From: Dendronalium phyllosphericum CENA369
GTDB taxonomy: Bacteria; Cyanobacteriota; Cyanobacteriia; Cyanobacteriales; Nostocaceae
NCBI RefSeq assembly: GCF_016056275.1
Contig: NZ_JAECZA010000003.1
Location: forward strand, 1-64,000
Direction of reading: 5' to 3'
DNA length: 64,000 nt
Part shown: in pieces, positions 25,542 through 35,257 of the stretch
Position numbering within the stretch: the first letter of the stretch is position 1
How the letters are laid out: every line of letters starts with the position of its first letter
Program-made: the position numbers and the translations under genes
Notes under the pieces: generated by a model
What the model was told of the DNA's origin: nothing
The model's database searches: none
Seen by the model: the letters and a program-made list of their open reading frames with translations, nothing else

Positions 25542-26726
25542 ATGAAACTAGAACTCTCTGCACAACAAAAAAAGACTCAAACTGAATTTAGAGCTTTTGT
25601 TCATCGAGAAGTATTTGCTTATGCTGGTGAATGGGATAAAAAAGAATTTACCCCACCAGAATTAATTAAAAAAATAGCTCAACGCGGTTTTCTTGGTGCT
25701 ATCTTACCCCAAGAATACGGCGGTAAAGGGATGGACATGATTACCTATGGCATTCTTAACGAAGAAATTGGACGAGGATGTTCTTCTGTTAGGAGTTTGC
25801 TAACAGTTCACAACATGGTTGCTCATGCTTTGTGTAAATGGGGCAATAAATCTCAAAAAGAATATTGGCTTCCCAAATTAGCATCTGGAGAGATCATTGC
25901 TGCTTTTGCTTTAAGCGAACCGAATGTTGGTAGCGATGCTAAAAGTGTGGAAACAACAGCAACGCTGGCTGGCGATGCTTATATTTTAAATGGGCAAAAA
26001 AAATGGATTACCTATGGACAAATAGCAGATATCTTTTTAGTATTTGCTAAATGTGAGGGGAAGCCTACTGCTTTTTTAGTTGAGAAGAATAGTCCAGGAT
26101 TCTCAGTCAAACCAATGTTTGGCATTTTAGGTGTAAGGGCTTCCATGTCAGCAGAATTACAGTTTCATAACTGTCAAATTCCTCAAGAAAACTTAGTCGG
26201 TAAATTAGGTTTTGGATTTTCCTACATTGCTGCTTCTGCCCTTGATTATGGTAGATATAGTGTGGCATCAGGTTGTGTCGGTATTGCTCAAGCTTGCTTA
26301 GAAGCTTGTATTAAGTATACAAACGAGCGAAAACAGTTTGGCGTTTATCTCAAAGAACACCAATTAATTCGCCAAAAGATTACTCAGATGATAACTAACA
26401 CAAAAGCAGCGAGACTGTTATGTTATCAAGCTGGTTATCTCAAAGATATTAACGACCCCAACTCAATTATCGAGACTTCTATTGCTAAGTACTTTGCCTC
26501 TACAGTAGCTACCAAAATAGCAAATGATGCCGTGCAACTTCATGGTGGTAATGGTTGTAGTAGTGAGTACCCTGTTGAGAGGTATTTACGCGACTCGAAA
26601 ATTATGGAAATTATTGAAGGTAGTACTCAAATTCAAGAAGTTACTATTGCTGAGTCAGGTTATCAAGATTATCTTTTTGCAACTGTGACTACTGGCTTTG
26701 AAAAGAAATTAGTAGAGAGAACTTAA
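25542..26726 (+). CDS. Acyl-CoA dehydrogenase-family enzyme of hydroxymalonyl-ACP synthesis (FkbI/ZmaE-like)
   Basis: The protein has about 394 residues from the ATG at 25542. A TTG six bases upstream is also in frame, but ATG is preferred. Family signatures are FALSEPNVGSDAKS, GQKKWITYGQIADIF, YGRYSVASGCVGIAQACLEA, YTNERKQFG and the C-terminal LHGGNGCSSEYPVERYLRD with EGSTQIQ. It binds FAD. In the FkbI/ZmaE role the enzyme oxidises the ACP-bound C3 intermediate toward the extender unit instead of desaturating a fatty acid. The gene lies 3 bp before the FkbH gene, supporting that assignment. Confidence 0.87.
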   Translation: MKLELSAQQKKTQTEFRAFVHREVFAYAGEWDKKEFTPPELIKKIAQRGFLGAILPQEYGGKGMDMITYGILNEEIGRGCSSVRSLLTVHNMVAHALCKWGNKSQKEYWLPKLASGEIIAAFALSEPNVGSDAKSVETTATLAGDAYILNGQKKWITYGQIADIFLVFAKCEGKPTAFLVEKNSPGFSVKPMFGILGVRASMSAELQFHNCQIPQENLVGKLGFGFSYIAASALDYGRYSVASGCVGIAQACLEACIKYTNERKQFGVYLKEHQLIRQKITQMITNTKAARLLCYQAGYLKDINDPNSIIETSIAKYFASTVATKIANDAVQLHGGNGCSSEYPVERYLRDSKIMEIIEGSTQIQEVTIAESGYQDYLFATVTTGFEKKLVERT

Positions 26727-26729
26727 TAT

Positions 26730-27800
26730 ATGATTAGTATTCAAGAGCAAAATATAAATAGCAAACAAAAAGATAAAAAATTTATTAAATGTGTTGTATG
26801 GGATTTAGATAATACTTTATGGCACGGAATTTTACTAGAAGATGATAAAGTTTCTTTGCAAGAAAATATAGTACATCTGATTCACAATTTAGATAGTCGT
26901 GGTATACTACAATCTATAGCTAGTAAGAATGATTGGGCTACAGCAATAGCTAAATTAGAAGAATTTGGGTTAAAAGAGTATTTTTTATATCCCCAAATTA
27001 ATTGGAATTCTAAAGCCGCTTCTTTGAAAGAAATTGCTAAGTTACTGAATATTGGTATAGATGCGATCGCCTTCATCGACGACCAATTATTTGAGCTAGA
27101 AGAAGTAAAGTTTTCTTTGCCGGAAATTATCTGTATCAATGCAGATGAAATAGGGAATATTGTAGATATGCCTGTCATGAATCCCCGGTTTATTACGGAA
27201 GATTCACGAATTAGAAGGTTGATGTATCTTAGCGATATTGAGCGGCAAAATGCAGAGAATGAGTTTGTTGGCACATCAGACGAATTTTTAGCTACTCTGA
27301 AGATGAATTTCACAATATCTTCTGCTCAAGAAGAAGATTTGCAACGTGCGGAAGAGTTAACGCTACGAACTAATCAATTGAATACAACTGGTTATACCTA
27401 CTCTTACGACGAACTGAATCATTTTCGCTGTTCAGAAAGCCATAAACTGTTGATTGCGAGTTTGGAAGATAAGTATGGTAGCTACGGGAAAATAGGTTTA
27501 CTTTTAATTGAATGTCAGCCTCAGTCATGGACAATTAAGTTGTTGCTGATGTCTTGTCGGGTGATGTCGCGGGGTGTGGGGACAATTATGTTGAATCATA
27601 TTATGAGTTTGGCTAAAAGTAACAACGTGCGTCTTCTGGCGGAATTTGTATCAAACGATCGCAACAGAATGATGTATATATCTTATAAGTTTGCTGGGTT
27701 TAAGGAAGTTGATAAGAATGGCGATTTGGTGATTTTTGAAAATGATTTAAGTCGCATTCAAGATGTACCTGGGTATGTGAATTTTCAAGTGATTGATTAA
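26730..27800 (+). CDS. FkbH-like glyceryl transferase/phosphatase (HAD superfamily)
   Basis: At 356 residues this is the usual size of discrete FkbH proteins. The N-terminal HAD motif is VVWDLDNTLWHGIL with the catalytic aspartates. DDQLFELEEVK and the C-terminal half (LRTNQLNTTGYTYS, LLLMSCRVMSRGVG) match the FkbH family. These enzymes take 1,3-bisphosphoglycerate, remove the phosphate and attach the D-glyceryl group to the partner ACP. This is the committed step to hydroxymalonyl-ACP, which with the dehydrogenases and ACP just upstream forms a complete set. The next gene downstream is the first PKS. Confidence 0.92.
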   Translation: MISIQEQNINSKQKDKKFIKCVVWDLDNTLWHGILLEDDKVSLQENIVHLIHNLDSRGILQSIASKNDWATAIAKLEEFGLKEYFLYPQINWNSKAASLKEIAKLLNIGIDAIAFIDDQLFELEEVKFSLPEIICINADEIGNIVDMPVMNPRFITEDSRIRRLMYLSDIERQNAENEFVGTSDEFLATLKMNFTISSAQEEDLQRAEELTLRTNQLNTTGYTYSYDELNHFRCSESHKLLIASLEDKYGSYGKIGLLLIECQPQSWTIKLLLMSCRVMSRGVGTIMLNHIMSLAKSNNVRLLAEFVSNDRNRMMYISYKFAGFKEVDKNGDLVIFENDLSRIQDVPGYVNFQVID

Positions 27801-27866
27801 ACGAACTGCAAAGAACACAAAGAGAGCGAAGGAAGAGAACGGTAGTCATTTAAAAGGTTTAACGAG

Positions 27867-30800
27867 ATGAATAATGATAAAAATTATGAGTTAATAGAGG
27901 GGGTTGCTATTATCGGGATGGCGGGGCGTTTTCCTGGAGCCATCAGCATAGAATCTTTTTGGCAGAATTTACAAGATGGAGTGGAATCATTATCCTTATT
28001 TACAGATGAAGAGTTAATTGCTGCTGGCGTACCTGGGGCGTTGGTAAATGATAGTAATTATGTGAAAGTTGGTGGCGTTTTAGAAGATATTGATTTATTT
28101 GATGCGGCATTTTTCGATTTGAATCCGAAGGAAGCTGAAGTTACAGATCCTCAACATCGTCTGTTTTTGGAATGCGCTTGGTCGGCTTTAGAAAATGCTG
28201 GTTATGATTCAACTAAGTGTGAAAGTAGAATTGGTGTTTATGCAGGTGCTAGTTTAAATAATTATTTAGCTTTTGATTTAAAAAAAGACCAATTAGGGTC
28301 TGGAGAATCATACCAAAAGTTAATTGGTAATGATAAAGGATTTCTCTCAACTCGTGTTTCTTATAAATTAAATCTTACCGGGCCGAGTATTACAGTTCAA
28401 ACAGCTTGTTCTACATCATTAGTTGCTACTACACTTGCCTACCAAAGTTTGCAAAATTATCAATGCGATATGGCTTTGGCGGGAGGAGTTTCTATTCGCT
28501 TGCCGCAAAAAACTGGTTATTTCTATGAACCAGGAGGGCCGCTATCTCCTGATGGTCATTGTCATGCTTTTGATGCTAAGGCGCAGGGAACAACTGTTGG
28601 TAATGGTGTGGGAGTAGTTGTTCTCAAACGAGTCAAAGATGCGATCGCCGATGGGGATTGCATATATGCTGTGATTAAAGGCGCTGCAATTAATAACGAC
28701 GGTTCGATGAAAGTCGGGTATACAGCGCCTAGCGTCGATGGCCAAGCAGAAGCGATCGCGGAAGCGATAATGTTAGCAGAGGTAGAACCGGAAACAATCA
28801 GCTATATTGAAGCCCACGGTAGCGGTACAGCTTTGGGCGACCCGATTGAAATTGCCGCGCTGACTAAAGTTTTTCGTGCCAATACTGAGAAAAAGAATTT
28901 CTGCGCCATTGGTTCAGTCAAAACGAATATCGGTCATTTAGATGCAGCCGCAGGAGTTGCAGGGTTAATCAAAACTGCTTTGGCTTTAAAACATCAATTG
29001 ATTCCACCAAGCCTCAACTTTGAGCAGCCTAATCCTGAAATTGATTTTGCCAACAGTCCTTTTTATGTCAACACCAACCTAAAGGAATGGAAAGGCTCGA
29101 CTCCCCGCCGCGCAGGTATAAGTTCTCTAGGAATGGGGGGAACCAATACTCACGTAGTTTTAGAAGAAGCCCCAACACTTCCAGCTTCTAGTCCTTCTCG
29201 TCCTTGGCAATTATTGGTACTCTCGGCGAAAACTGAGTCTGCTTTAGCAACTGCTACGCAAAATCTCAGCCAACATCTGACGCTACATTCTGATATTAAT
29301 CTTGCAGATGTCGCTTATACTTTGCAAGTCGGACGTAGAGACTTTAGTCATCGGCGAATATTGGTTTGCTCTAATGTTCAAGATGCAATTCAGGCATTGA
29401 ATCAACCAGCCTCACAACAAGCTGTAACTCAATTTCAAGAGTCAGGAACTCGCTCTGTTGCTTTCATCTTTCCTGGGGTAGATGCGCTGTATGCAGACAT
29501 GGGTAGAGAACTCTATGAAACGGAGTCAGTATTTCGCGCTCAGGTAGAACGGTGCTGTCTGATATTAAAACCACATCTAGATTTAGATTTGCGATCGGTA
29601 ATTTATAAGAGCGAATCTGAAGAGGAAACCGCAGTAGAGATACAACATACTGGCTTTGCTGAAAGCGCCTTGTTTGTTATTGAGTATGCTTTGGCGCAAT
29701 TGTGGATGTCTTGGGGTATTTCTCCGCAAGCAATGATTGGACAAGGTGTTGGAGAATATGTCGCTGCAACTTTAGCCGGAGTGTTTTCTCTTGAAGATGC
29801 TCTTGTACTAGTGGCGAAATCTTCTACTAAATTGTTAGAAAAAGTTCAATTGAATCCTCCAAAAATTCCATTTATATCCAATGTTAGCGGCACTTGGATT
29901 ACTCAAGCTGAGGCAACAAACCCTAACTATTGGACACAAATACAGCAACCAAAACTTTTTAATAAAGGAATTGCCGAGTTACTTAAAGACAAACAGCGAA
30001 TTCTGCTAGAAGTTGGTTTTAGAGAGACTTTGAGTCATGCCGAATTAACTATACCCTATCCTCACGAGCAGCATTCAGAAGTAGCATTTTTACTCAATAC
30101 CTTGGGTCGGTTGTGGATGTTGGGAATTAAGATTGATTGGTCAAGTTTTTATGCTAACGAACGCCGTTATCGTCTACCCTTACCAACCTATCCCTTCGAG
30201 CGTCAGCGCTATTGGATTGAATCTACAACTTCCCAAAAATCATTAGTTCAAATACCTGCTGTTGAAAATCAGCGTTATTCGATTGAGCTAGATTCATCTA
30301 CCTCAGAAACAGCATCACAACAATCATTAGATAAAAAGCCAAATATCGCTGACTGGTTTTATATTCCAGTGTGGAAACAATCCATGCCGCTTGAGTTTTT
30401 TCAAGAAGAACTGAGCCAACAAAAATTGTATTGCTTAGTCTTTGTAGATAACTATGGAGTGGGAACTGAATTTGTTGAACGGCTGAAACAGCAAAATCAA
30501 GATATCATTATCGTGCGGCTGGGCGAACAGTTTAGTAAACTTGATGACCAGATATATTGCATCAATCCCCAACAACCAGATGACTATGATGCATTACTGA
30601 AAGAACTACAAAAACAAAATTTTAAACTAAATACAATTGCCCACTTTTGGAGCGTTACACCAAGTGATATTTCGCTCAAAAATCAGGATTGGGATTTGAG
30701 CTTCTATAGCCTGTTATTTTTAGCACAAGCAATCGGAAAACAAGATATTTGGGATTCCCTAAAATTGATGGTCGTCACCAGTAATTTACATGATGTAACT

Positions 30801-33701
30801 GGCGATGAAAATCTATACCCACAGAAGGCTACGATATTAGGGCCGTGCAAAGTAATTCCCAAGGAATATCGCAGTATTAATTGCAGTCTTGTTGATTTAG
30901 TAATGGATTCTGCTCAATCTTCTATATCTTCCAAAAGCATAGATAAATTAGTAGCAGAATTAACACTTAAACAAACTGATGAAATAGTTGCCTATCGTGG
31001 ATATCACCGTTGGGTGCAGACTTTTGATGCAGTTTCTTTAGAAAACAGCATTGCCAACAAAACTAAGTTAAGAAAAGGTGGAGTTTACTTAATTACTGGC
31101 GGACTTGGAGGTATTGGTCTAGTATTAGCGGAACATCTGGCAAAGACATTCCAAGCTAAATTAATACTCATCAGCAGAAAGGGATTACCGGAACGCTCTG
31201 AATGGGAACAATGGCTAGTAGTTCATAATAGCCAAGATGCTATCAGTCGTCAAATCCAAAAAGTGCGATCGCTCTTACAATTAGGAGCACAAATTGAAGT
31301 CATAAGTGCTGATGTAACTAATTCTGCACAAATGCAAGCAGTAATTACTCAAGCATTACAAAAGTTCGGTGAAATTAATGGTGTCATTCATGCGGCTGGG
31401 ATTCCTGGCGGTGGCGTTACCCAACTCAAAACGCGGGATATGGCCAGCAATGTCTTAGCAGCAAAAGTCCAAGGTACGTTAGTTTTAGAAGAAGTTTTCA
31501 AGGATATAAATTTAGATTTTTTCGTACTTTGTTCGTCTAAAACTTCTATTTTGGGTGAATTTGGGCAGATAGATTATTGTGCAGCTAATGCCTTTTTAGA
31601 TGCTTATGCTCGTTGTAATTATAGGCGCGATCGCTTAACAGTATCAATTAGTTGGGATACTTGGCAAGAAGTTGGGTTTGCAGTCGAAACGGTATTACCA
31701 GATAAAATTCAACAAGAACGTACAGAAATTATCAAAAAAGGCATATTATCTCAAGAAGGGATCGATGTTTTTAACCGCGTTCTGGGAAGTAAGCTACCTC
31801 ATGTTGTTGTTTCAACCCAAGATTTACCCGCCTTAATTCAGCAAAATAATTCTCCTCAATATTTGCAAGAGCAATTATCTTCAGTTAATCTTTCTAAAGC
31901 AAAACATTCTCGTCCTAATTTAGGTAATGATTACATTGCTCCCGAAACCGAAATTGAGGAAATCCTAGCTGACATTTGGCAAGAAATTCTGGGAATAGAC
32001 AAAATAGGTATCTACGACAACTTCTTTGAATTAGGCGGAAATTCCATCAACACAATTCAAATTGCCGCCAAAGCTAACCAAGCTGGTTTGAAATTAACAT
32101 CTCAACAATTTTTCCATTACCAGACAATTGCCGAATTAGCAACAGATTTATCTATTACTCTAACTATCCAACCTGAATTAAATATCACACCGATTCAGGA
32201 TAGCTTCCTCGAACAAAATCAGTCCGATTTACACCCGATAAATCAGTCTTTACTGCTGGAAATACAACGAGTGTGTGACGACCAAAAGTTACTAGAAAAT
32301 ATCGAAGACATTTACGAACTCACACCTGTACAAAAGGGGATGCTTTTTCACTGTTTATTTGATAGCGAACTGTCTCTATATTTTTTCCAGCATATCTTTA
32401 CTTTGCATGGCGATCTGAATATAGAAGCATTTAAAAAAGCTTGGCAATTGGTAATGGATCGACATCCCATTTTACGTACTAGATTTTATTGGGAGGAAGT
32501 TAAAAACCCATTACAAATAGTTTACAAACAGGTAGAAGTACCTCTGAATTATTATGATTGGTCTAATATAAATTCAGTCGAACAAAAAGCACAACTCGAC
32601 TCTTTTATAGTAAGCGATCGCCAAAAAAGTTTTGACTTCTCCCAACCATGTTTGATGCGTCATACTTTAATTCGCTTTACCGATGACAAGTATCTATATA
32701 TTTGGAGTTTTAACCACATCATTATTGATGGTTGGGGTGGTTCATTAGTATTCCAAGAATTTGTAGAAACTTATGGAACACTTTGTCAAGATAAACAAAC
32801 TAGCTTTGCACCTACGCGTCCTTTTAGAGAATACATTGATTGGTTGCAGCAGCAGGACATATCAAAAGCCGAGAATTTCTGGCGACAAGCATTGCAAGGT
32901 GTTAAAACACCAACTTCTCTAACTTACATAGAAAAACTAGAAAAAATTGAGCGATCGTCTACCCAAGAAGTCAGGTATAGTGAAGAGATAATTCAACTAT
33001 CACCAACAACTACAGAGGCGCTACAAACCTTTGCAACACAACATCGTCTTACCCTTGCTACGATAATCAACGGTATTTGGGCCGTTCTCCTGAGTCGTTA
33101 TACTTGTTGCCACAACATATTGTATGGTTGCACCGTTACTGGACGACCAGCAGACTTGCAGGGAGTAGAATCAATGGTAGGTATGTTTGTTAATACCTTG
33201 CCCATCCATGTCAATATAGATACCGAACAGCTTTTCTTATCATGGCTACAGCGTTTTCAACTGCAATTAGTTGAAGTCCGCGATTATGAATACACTCCAC
33301 TAACAGAAATTCATAAGTGGAGCGAAATCCCCCAAAAATTAACCTTGTTTGAAAGCATCGTTGTAGTTGAAAACTTTCCAGTCAGCGAATTTATCCGAGA
33401 CTGGCAAGGAAATATAGAATTTCAACATACAGAAATATATTACCGAAATAACTATCCTCTCAACTTGGTTGTCTACCCCAATAAAGAGTTATTAATAGCT
33501 ATTTCCTATGATTCTAGAAGATTTGAGACAACTACCATTGCTGGTATCCTCAAAGATATTGAAATGCTATTGCAAGGGTTAATAAATAATCACAATTTTC
33601 AAATTAAAAACTTACCCTTGCTGACACCAGAACAGCAACAAAATGCTGCATTTTTAAACAAAGAATTATCCTTTAATTGGTCTTTTACTTCATGGAGTTA
33701 A
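27867..33701 (+). CDS. PKS-NRPS hybrid: KS-AT(inactive)-KR-ACP-C
   Basis: The protein has 1944 residues. The KS (about 10-430) is intact: TACSTS with active Cys, EAHGSGT and KTNIGHLD. The AT (about 525-770) is broken. GQGxQ reads FPGVDALY, the GHSxG serine motif reads GQGVG (about 625-629), and roughly 80 residues that carry the SHAFHS catalytic His are missing after VAKSSTK (about 650). The KR (GGLGGIG near 1075; Ser, Tyr and Asn of DYCAAN kept) and ACP (LGGNSI near 1390) look functional. The final condensation domain (about 1470-1940; TPVQKGMLFH, then NHIIIDG with the second His kept) is of the type that follows epimerases. The module should need acyl units from the free AT at 20551-21948, giving an alpha-hydroxy, beta-hydroxy unit after Ala if hydroxymalonyl is used. 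Confidence 0.9.
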   Translation: MNNDKNYELIEGVAIIGMAGRFPGAISIESFWQNLQDGVESLSLFTDEELIAAGVPGALVNDSNYVKVGGVLEDIDLFDAAFFDLNPKEAEVTDPQHRLFLECAWSALENAGYDSTKCESRIGVYAGASLNNYLAFDLKKDQLGSGESYQKLIGNDKGFLSTRVSYKLNLTGPSITVQTACSTSLVATTLAYQSLQNYQCDMALAGGVSIRLPQKTGYFYEPGGPLSPDGHCHAFDAKAQGTTVGNGVGVVVLKRVKDAIADGDCIYAVIKGAAINNDGSMKVGYTAPSVDGQAEAIAEAIMLAEVEPETISYIEAHGSGTALGDPIEIAALTKVFRANTEKKNFCAIGSVKTNIGHLDAAAGVAGLIKTALALKHQLIPPSLNFEQPNPEIDFANSPFYVNTNLKEWKGSTPRRAGISSLGMGGTNTHVVLEEAPTLPASSPSRPWQLLVLSAKTESALATATQNLSQHLTLHSDINLADVAYTLQVGRRDFSHRRILVCSNVQDAIQALNQPASQQAVTQFQESGTRSVAFIFPGVDALYADMGRELYETESVFRAQVERCCLILKPHLDLDLRSVIYKSESEEETAVEIQHTGFAESALFVIEYALAQLWMSWGISPQAMIGQGVGEYVAATLAGVFSLEDALVLVAKSSTKLLEKVQLNPPKIPFISNVSGTWITQAEATNPNYWTQIQQPKLFNKGIAELLKDKQRILLEVGFRETLSHAELTIPYPHEQHSEVAFLLNTLGRLWMLGIKIDWSSFYANERRYRLPLPTYPFERQRYWIESTTSQKSLVQIPAVENQRYSIELDSSTSETASQQSLDKKPNIADWFYIPVWKQSMPLEFFQEELSQQKLYCLVFVDNYGVGTEFVERLKQQNQDIIIVRLGEQFSKLDDQIYCINPQQPDDYDALLKELQKQNFKLNTIAHFWSVTPSDISLKNQDWDLSFYSLLFLAQAIGKQDIWDSLKLMVVTSNLHDVTGDENLYPQKATILGPCKVIPKEYRSINCSLVDLVMDSAQSSISSKSIDKLVAELTLKQTDEIVAYRGYHRWVQTFDAVSLENSIANKTKLRKGGVYLITGGLGGIGLVLAEHLAKTFQAKLILISRKGLPERSEWEQWLVVHNSQDAISRQIQKVRSLLQLGAQIEVISADVTNSAQMQAVITQALQKFGEINGVIHAAGIPGGGVTQLKTRDMASNVLAAKVQGTLVLEEVFKDINLDFFVLCSSKTSILGEFGQIDYCAANAFLDAYARCNYRRDRLTVSISWDTWQEVGFAVETVLPDKIQQERTEIIKKGILSQEGIDVFNRVLGSKLPHVVVSTQDLPALIQQNNSPQYLQEQLSSVNLSKAKHSRPNLGNDYIAPETEIEEILADIWQEILGIDKIGIYDNFFELGGNSINTIQIAAKANQAGLKLTSQQFFHYQTIAELATDLSITLTIQPELNITPIQDSFLEQNQSDLHPINQSLLLEIQRVCDDQKLLENIEDIYELTPVQKGMLFHCLFDSELSLYFFQHIFTLHGDLNIEAFKKAWQLVMDRHPILRTRFYWEEVKNPLQIVYKQVEVPLNYYDWSNINSVEQKAQLDSFIVSDRQKSFDFSQPCLMRHTLIRFTDDKYLYIWSFNHIIIDGWGGSLVFQEFVETYGTLCQDKQTSFAPTRPFREYIDWLQQQDISKAENFWRQALQGVKTPTSLTYIEKLEKIERSSTQEVRYSEEIIQLSPTTTEALQTFATQHRLTLATIINGIWAVLLSRYTCCHNILYGCTVTGRPADLQGVESMVGMFVNTLPIHVNIDTEQLFLSWLQRFQLQLVEVRDYEYTPLTEIHKWSEIPQKLTLFESIVVVENFPVSEFIRDWQGNIEFQHTEIYYRNNYPLNLVVYPNKELLIAISYDSRRFETTTIAGILKDIEMLLQGLINNHNFQIKNLPLLTPEQQQNAAFLNKELSFNWSFTSWS

Positions 33702-33950
33702 ATTAAAAAATGTCCAAATTTTTCAAAAATTAAAATTCTTCCTATTGACACAAAAAATCCTTATAACTCTCTTAACTTTGCGTACTTCGCGTCCTTTGTG
33801 GTTCGTTTCTTAATTCTCTTACTCCTTCTTACCGACAGCATAACAACAGATTTCAAAACTTGTAATACTTTCAATCATTAATACACATTTCAACTAAATA
33901 TATGTAACTGAATTGACTCATGCATTTTGTAATCCCAACATAAAAATCCT

Positions 33951-35207
33951 ATGAATACATTTGAAAAATGTGAATCCAACGTCAGAAGCTATTGCCGTAC
34001 TTTCCCTGCCATATTCCATCGCGCTAAAGACTCCATAGTTTATGCTGAATCAGGCGAAGAATACATAGATTTTTTCGCTGGTGCCGGTGCTTTAAATTAT
34101 GGGCATAATCATGACTATATCAAACAAAAAGTCATATCATATTTAGATGCAGATGGCATAGCCCATGCTTTAGATATGTATACTTCTGCCAAAGAGAAAT
34201 TCTTAGCCAAGTTTGATGAGGTAGTATTAAGTTCAAAAAAACTAGATTATCGCATTCAATTTTGCGGCCCCACAGGAACAAATGCAGTTGAAGCAGCTTT
34301 AAAATTAGCCAGAAAAGTCAAGCAAAGGTCGGGTATATTTTCCTTCATGGGGGCATATCATGGCATGACTTTGGGTAGTTTATCTATTAGTGGTAATATT
34401 GGAATTCGAGCCGGGGCTATTGGTACATCAAGTAATGTAACTTTTATGCCCTATCCCTATGGATTCATGGAAACTTTTGACACAATAGAATATATAGAAA
34501 CAGTCTTAAATGATGTTAATTCCGGAATTGAAAAACCAGCAGCTATCATCTTTGAAACAGTACAAGCTGAAGGTGGAGTTGTTGTAGCTCCTGTTGAATG
34601 GATACAACGACTCAGAAACTTATGCAACGAACATGATATTTTATTAATTTGCGACGATATTCAAGTTGGCTGTGGTCGAACGGGGTCTTTCTTTTCTTTT
34701 GAAAGAGCAGATATTGTTCCCGATATGGTAGTACTCTCTAAGTCTATTAGTGGATATGGATTTCCCATGTCGCTATTATTAATTAAGCCAGAGTTAGATA
34801 TCTGGGAACCGGGCGAACATAATGGTACTTTTAGAGGTAATCAATTAGCATTTATCGGAGCAACAGCTGCTCTAGAGTATAGAGAAAGTAGTCACCTTGA
34901 AAAAGATGTCAAAACTAAAGAACTTTTTTTAAAAAGTTTTTTGACTCAAGAAATAGCATCAATTAGTGAAAAAATTGCAATCCGAGGGATTGGGATGATT
35001 TGGGGAATTGATGTTAAAAATTTTGGCGGTAGCGATTTTGCTAAAAGTATCACCTCGCGCTGTTTTGAACTAGGATTAATCGTTGAACTCGCAGGCAGAA
35101 ATGATACTGTAATTAAACTTTTGCCACCTTTGGTAATTGATATGTCTACATTACAAAAAGGTTGTTCAATCATCAAAGCAGCTTTGAATGAGTCTTTAGC
35201 AGCATAA
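33951..35207 (+). CDS. Diaminobutyrate--2-oxoglutarate aminotransferase (EctB-like, class III)
   Basis: The 418-residue PLP enzyme has FCGPTGTNAVEAALKLARK, the aspartate block ICDDIQVGCGRTGSFFSFE, the PLP-binding lysine in VVLSKSISGYGFPMS, and EPGEHNGTFRGNQLAF. These are diagnostic of the EctB/Dat group that makes L-2,4-diaminobutyrate from aspartate semialdehyde and glutamate. No ectA or ectC gene is nearby, so ectoine is not the goal. The next gene's adenylation domain has a Dab code. The gene lies between the C domain of the upstream protein and the A domain that uses its product. Confidence 0.9.
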   Translation: MNTFEKCESNVRSYCRTFPAIFHRAKDSIVYAESGEEYIDFFAGAGALNYGHNHDYIKQKVISYLDADGIAHALDMYTSAKEKFLAKFDEVVLSSKKLDYRIQFCGPTGTNAVEAALKLARKVKQRSGIFSFMGAYHGMTLGSLSISGNIGIRAGAIGTSSNVTFMPYPYGFMETFDTIEYIETVLNDVNSGIEKPAAIIFETVQAEGGVVVAPVEWIQRLRNLCNEHDILLICDDIQVGCGRTGSFFSFERADIVPDMVVLSKSISGYGFPMSLLLIKPELDIWEPGEHNGTFRGNQLAFIGATAALEYRESSHLEKDVKTKELFLKSFLTQEIASISEKIAIRGIGMIWGIDVKNFGGSDFAKSITSRCFELGLIVELAGRNDTVIKLLPPLVIDMSTLQKGCSIIKAALNESLAA

Positions 35208-35257
35208 TATTTTGATGACTACTAGCTTTTTCTATAATTGTAGTGAGGAAGTAAATA

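Noticed and set aside
22113-26726. Fatty-acid beta-oxidation genes (3-hydroxyacyl-CoA and acyl-CoA dehydrogenases)
   Set aside because: They are interleaved with an FkbJ-type ACP and FkbH and sit within PKS/NRPS genes, which is the arrangement of ACP-linked extender-unit synthesis. No thiolase or enoyl hydratase is present.
22987-27800. Methoxymalonyl-ACP pathway
   Set aside because: No FkbG-type O-methyltransferase is found in or near the cassette, so hydroxymalonyl is the better prediction from this window.
33951-35207. Ectoine biosynthesis
   Set aside because: Only the EctB-like step is present. No EctA or EctC genes are nearby, and a Dab-type adenylation domain follows.
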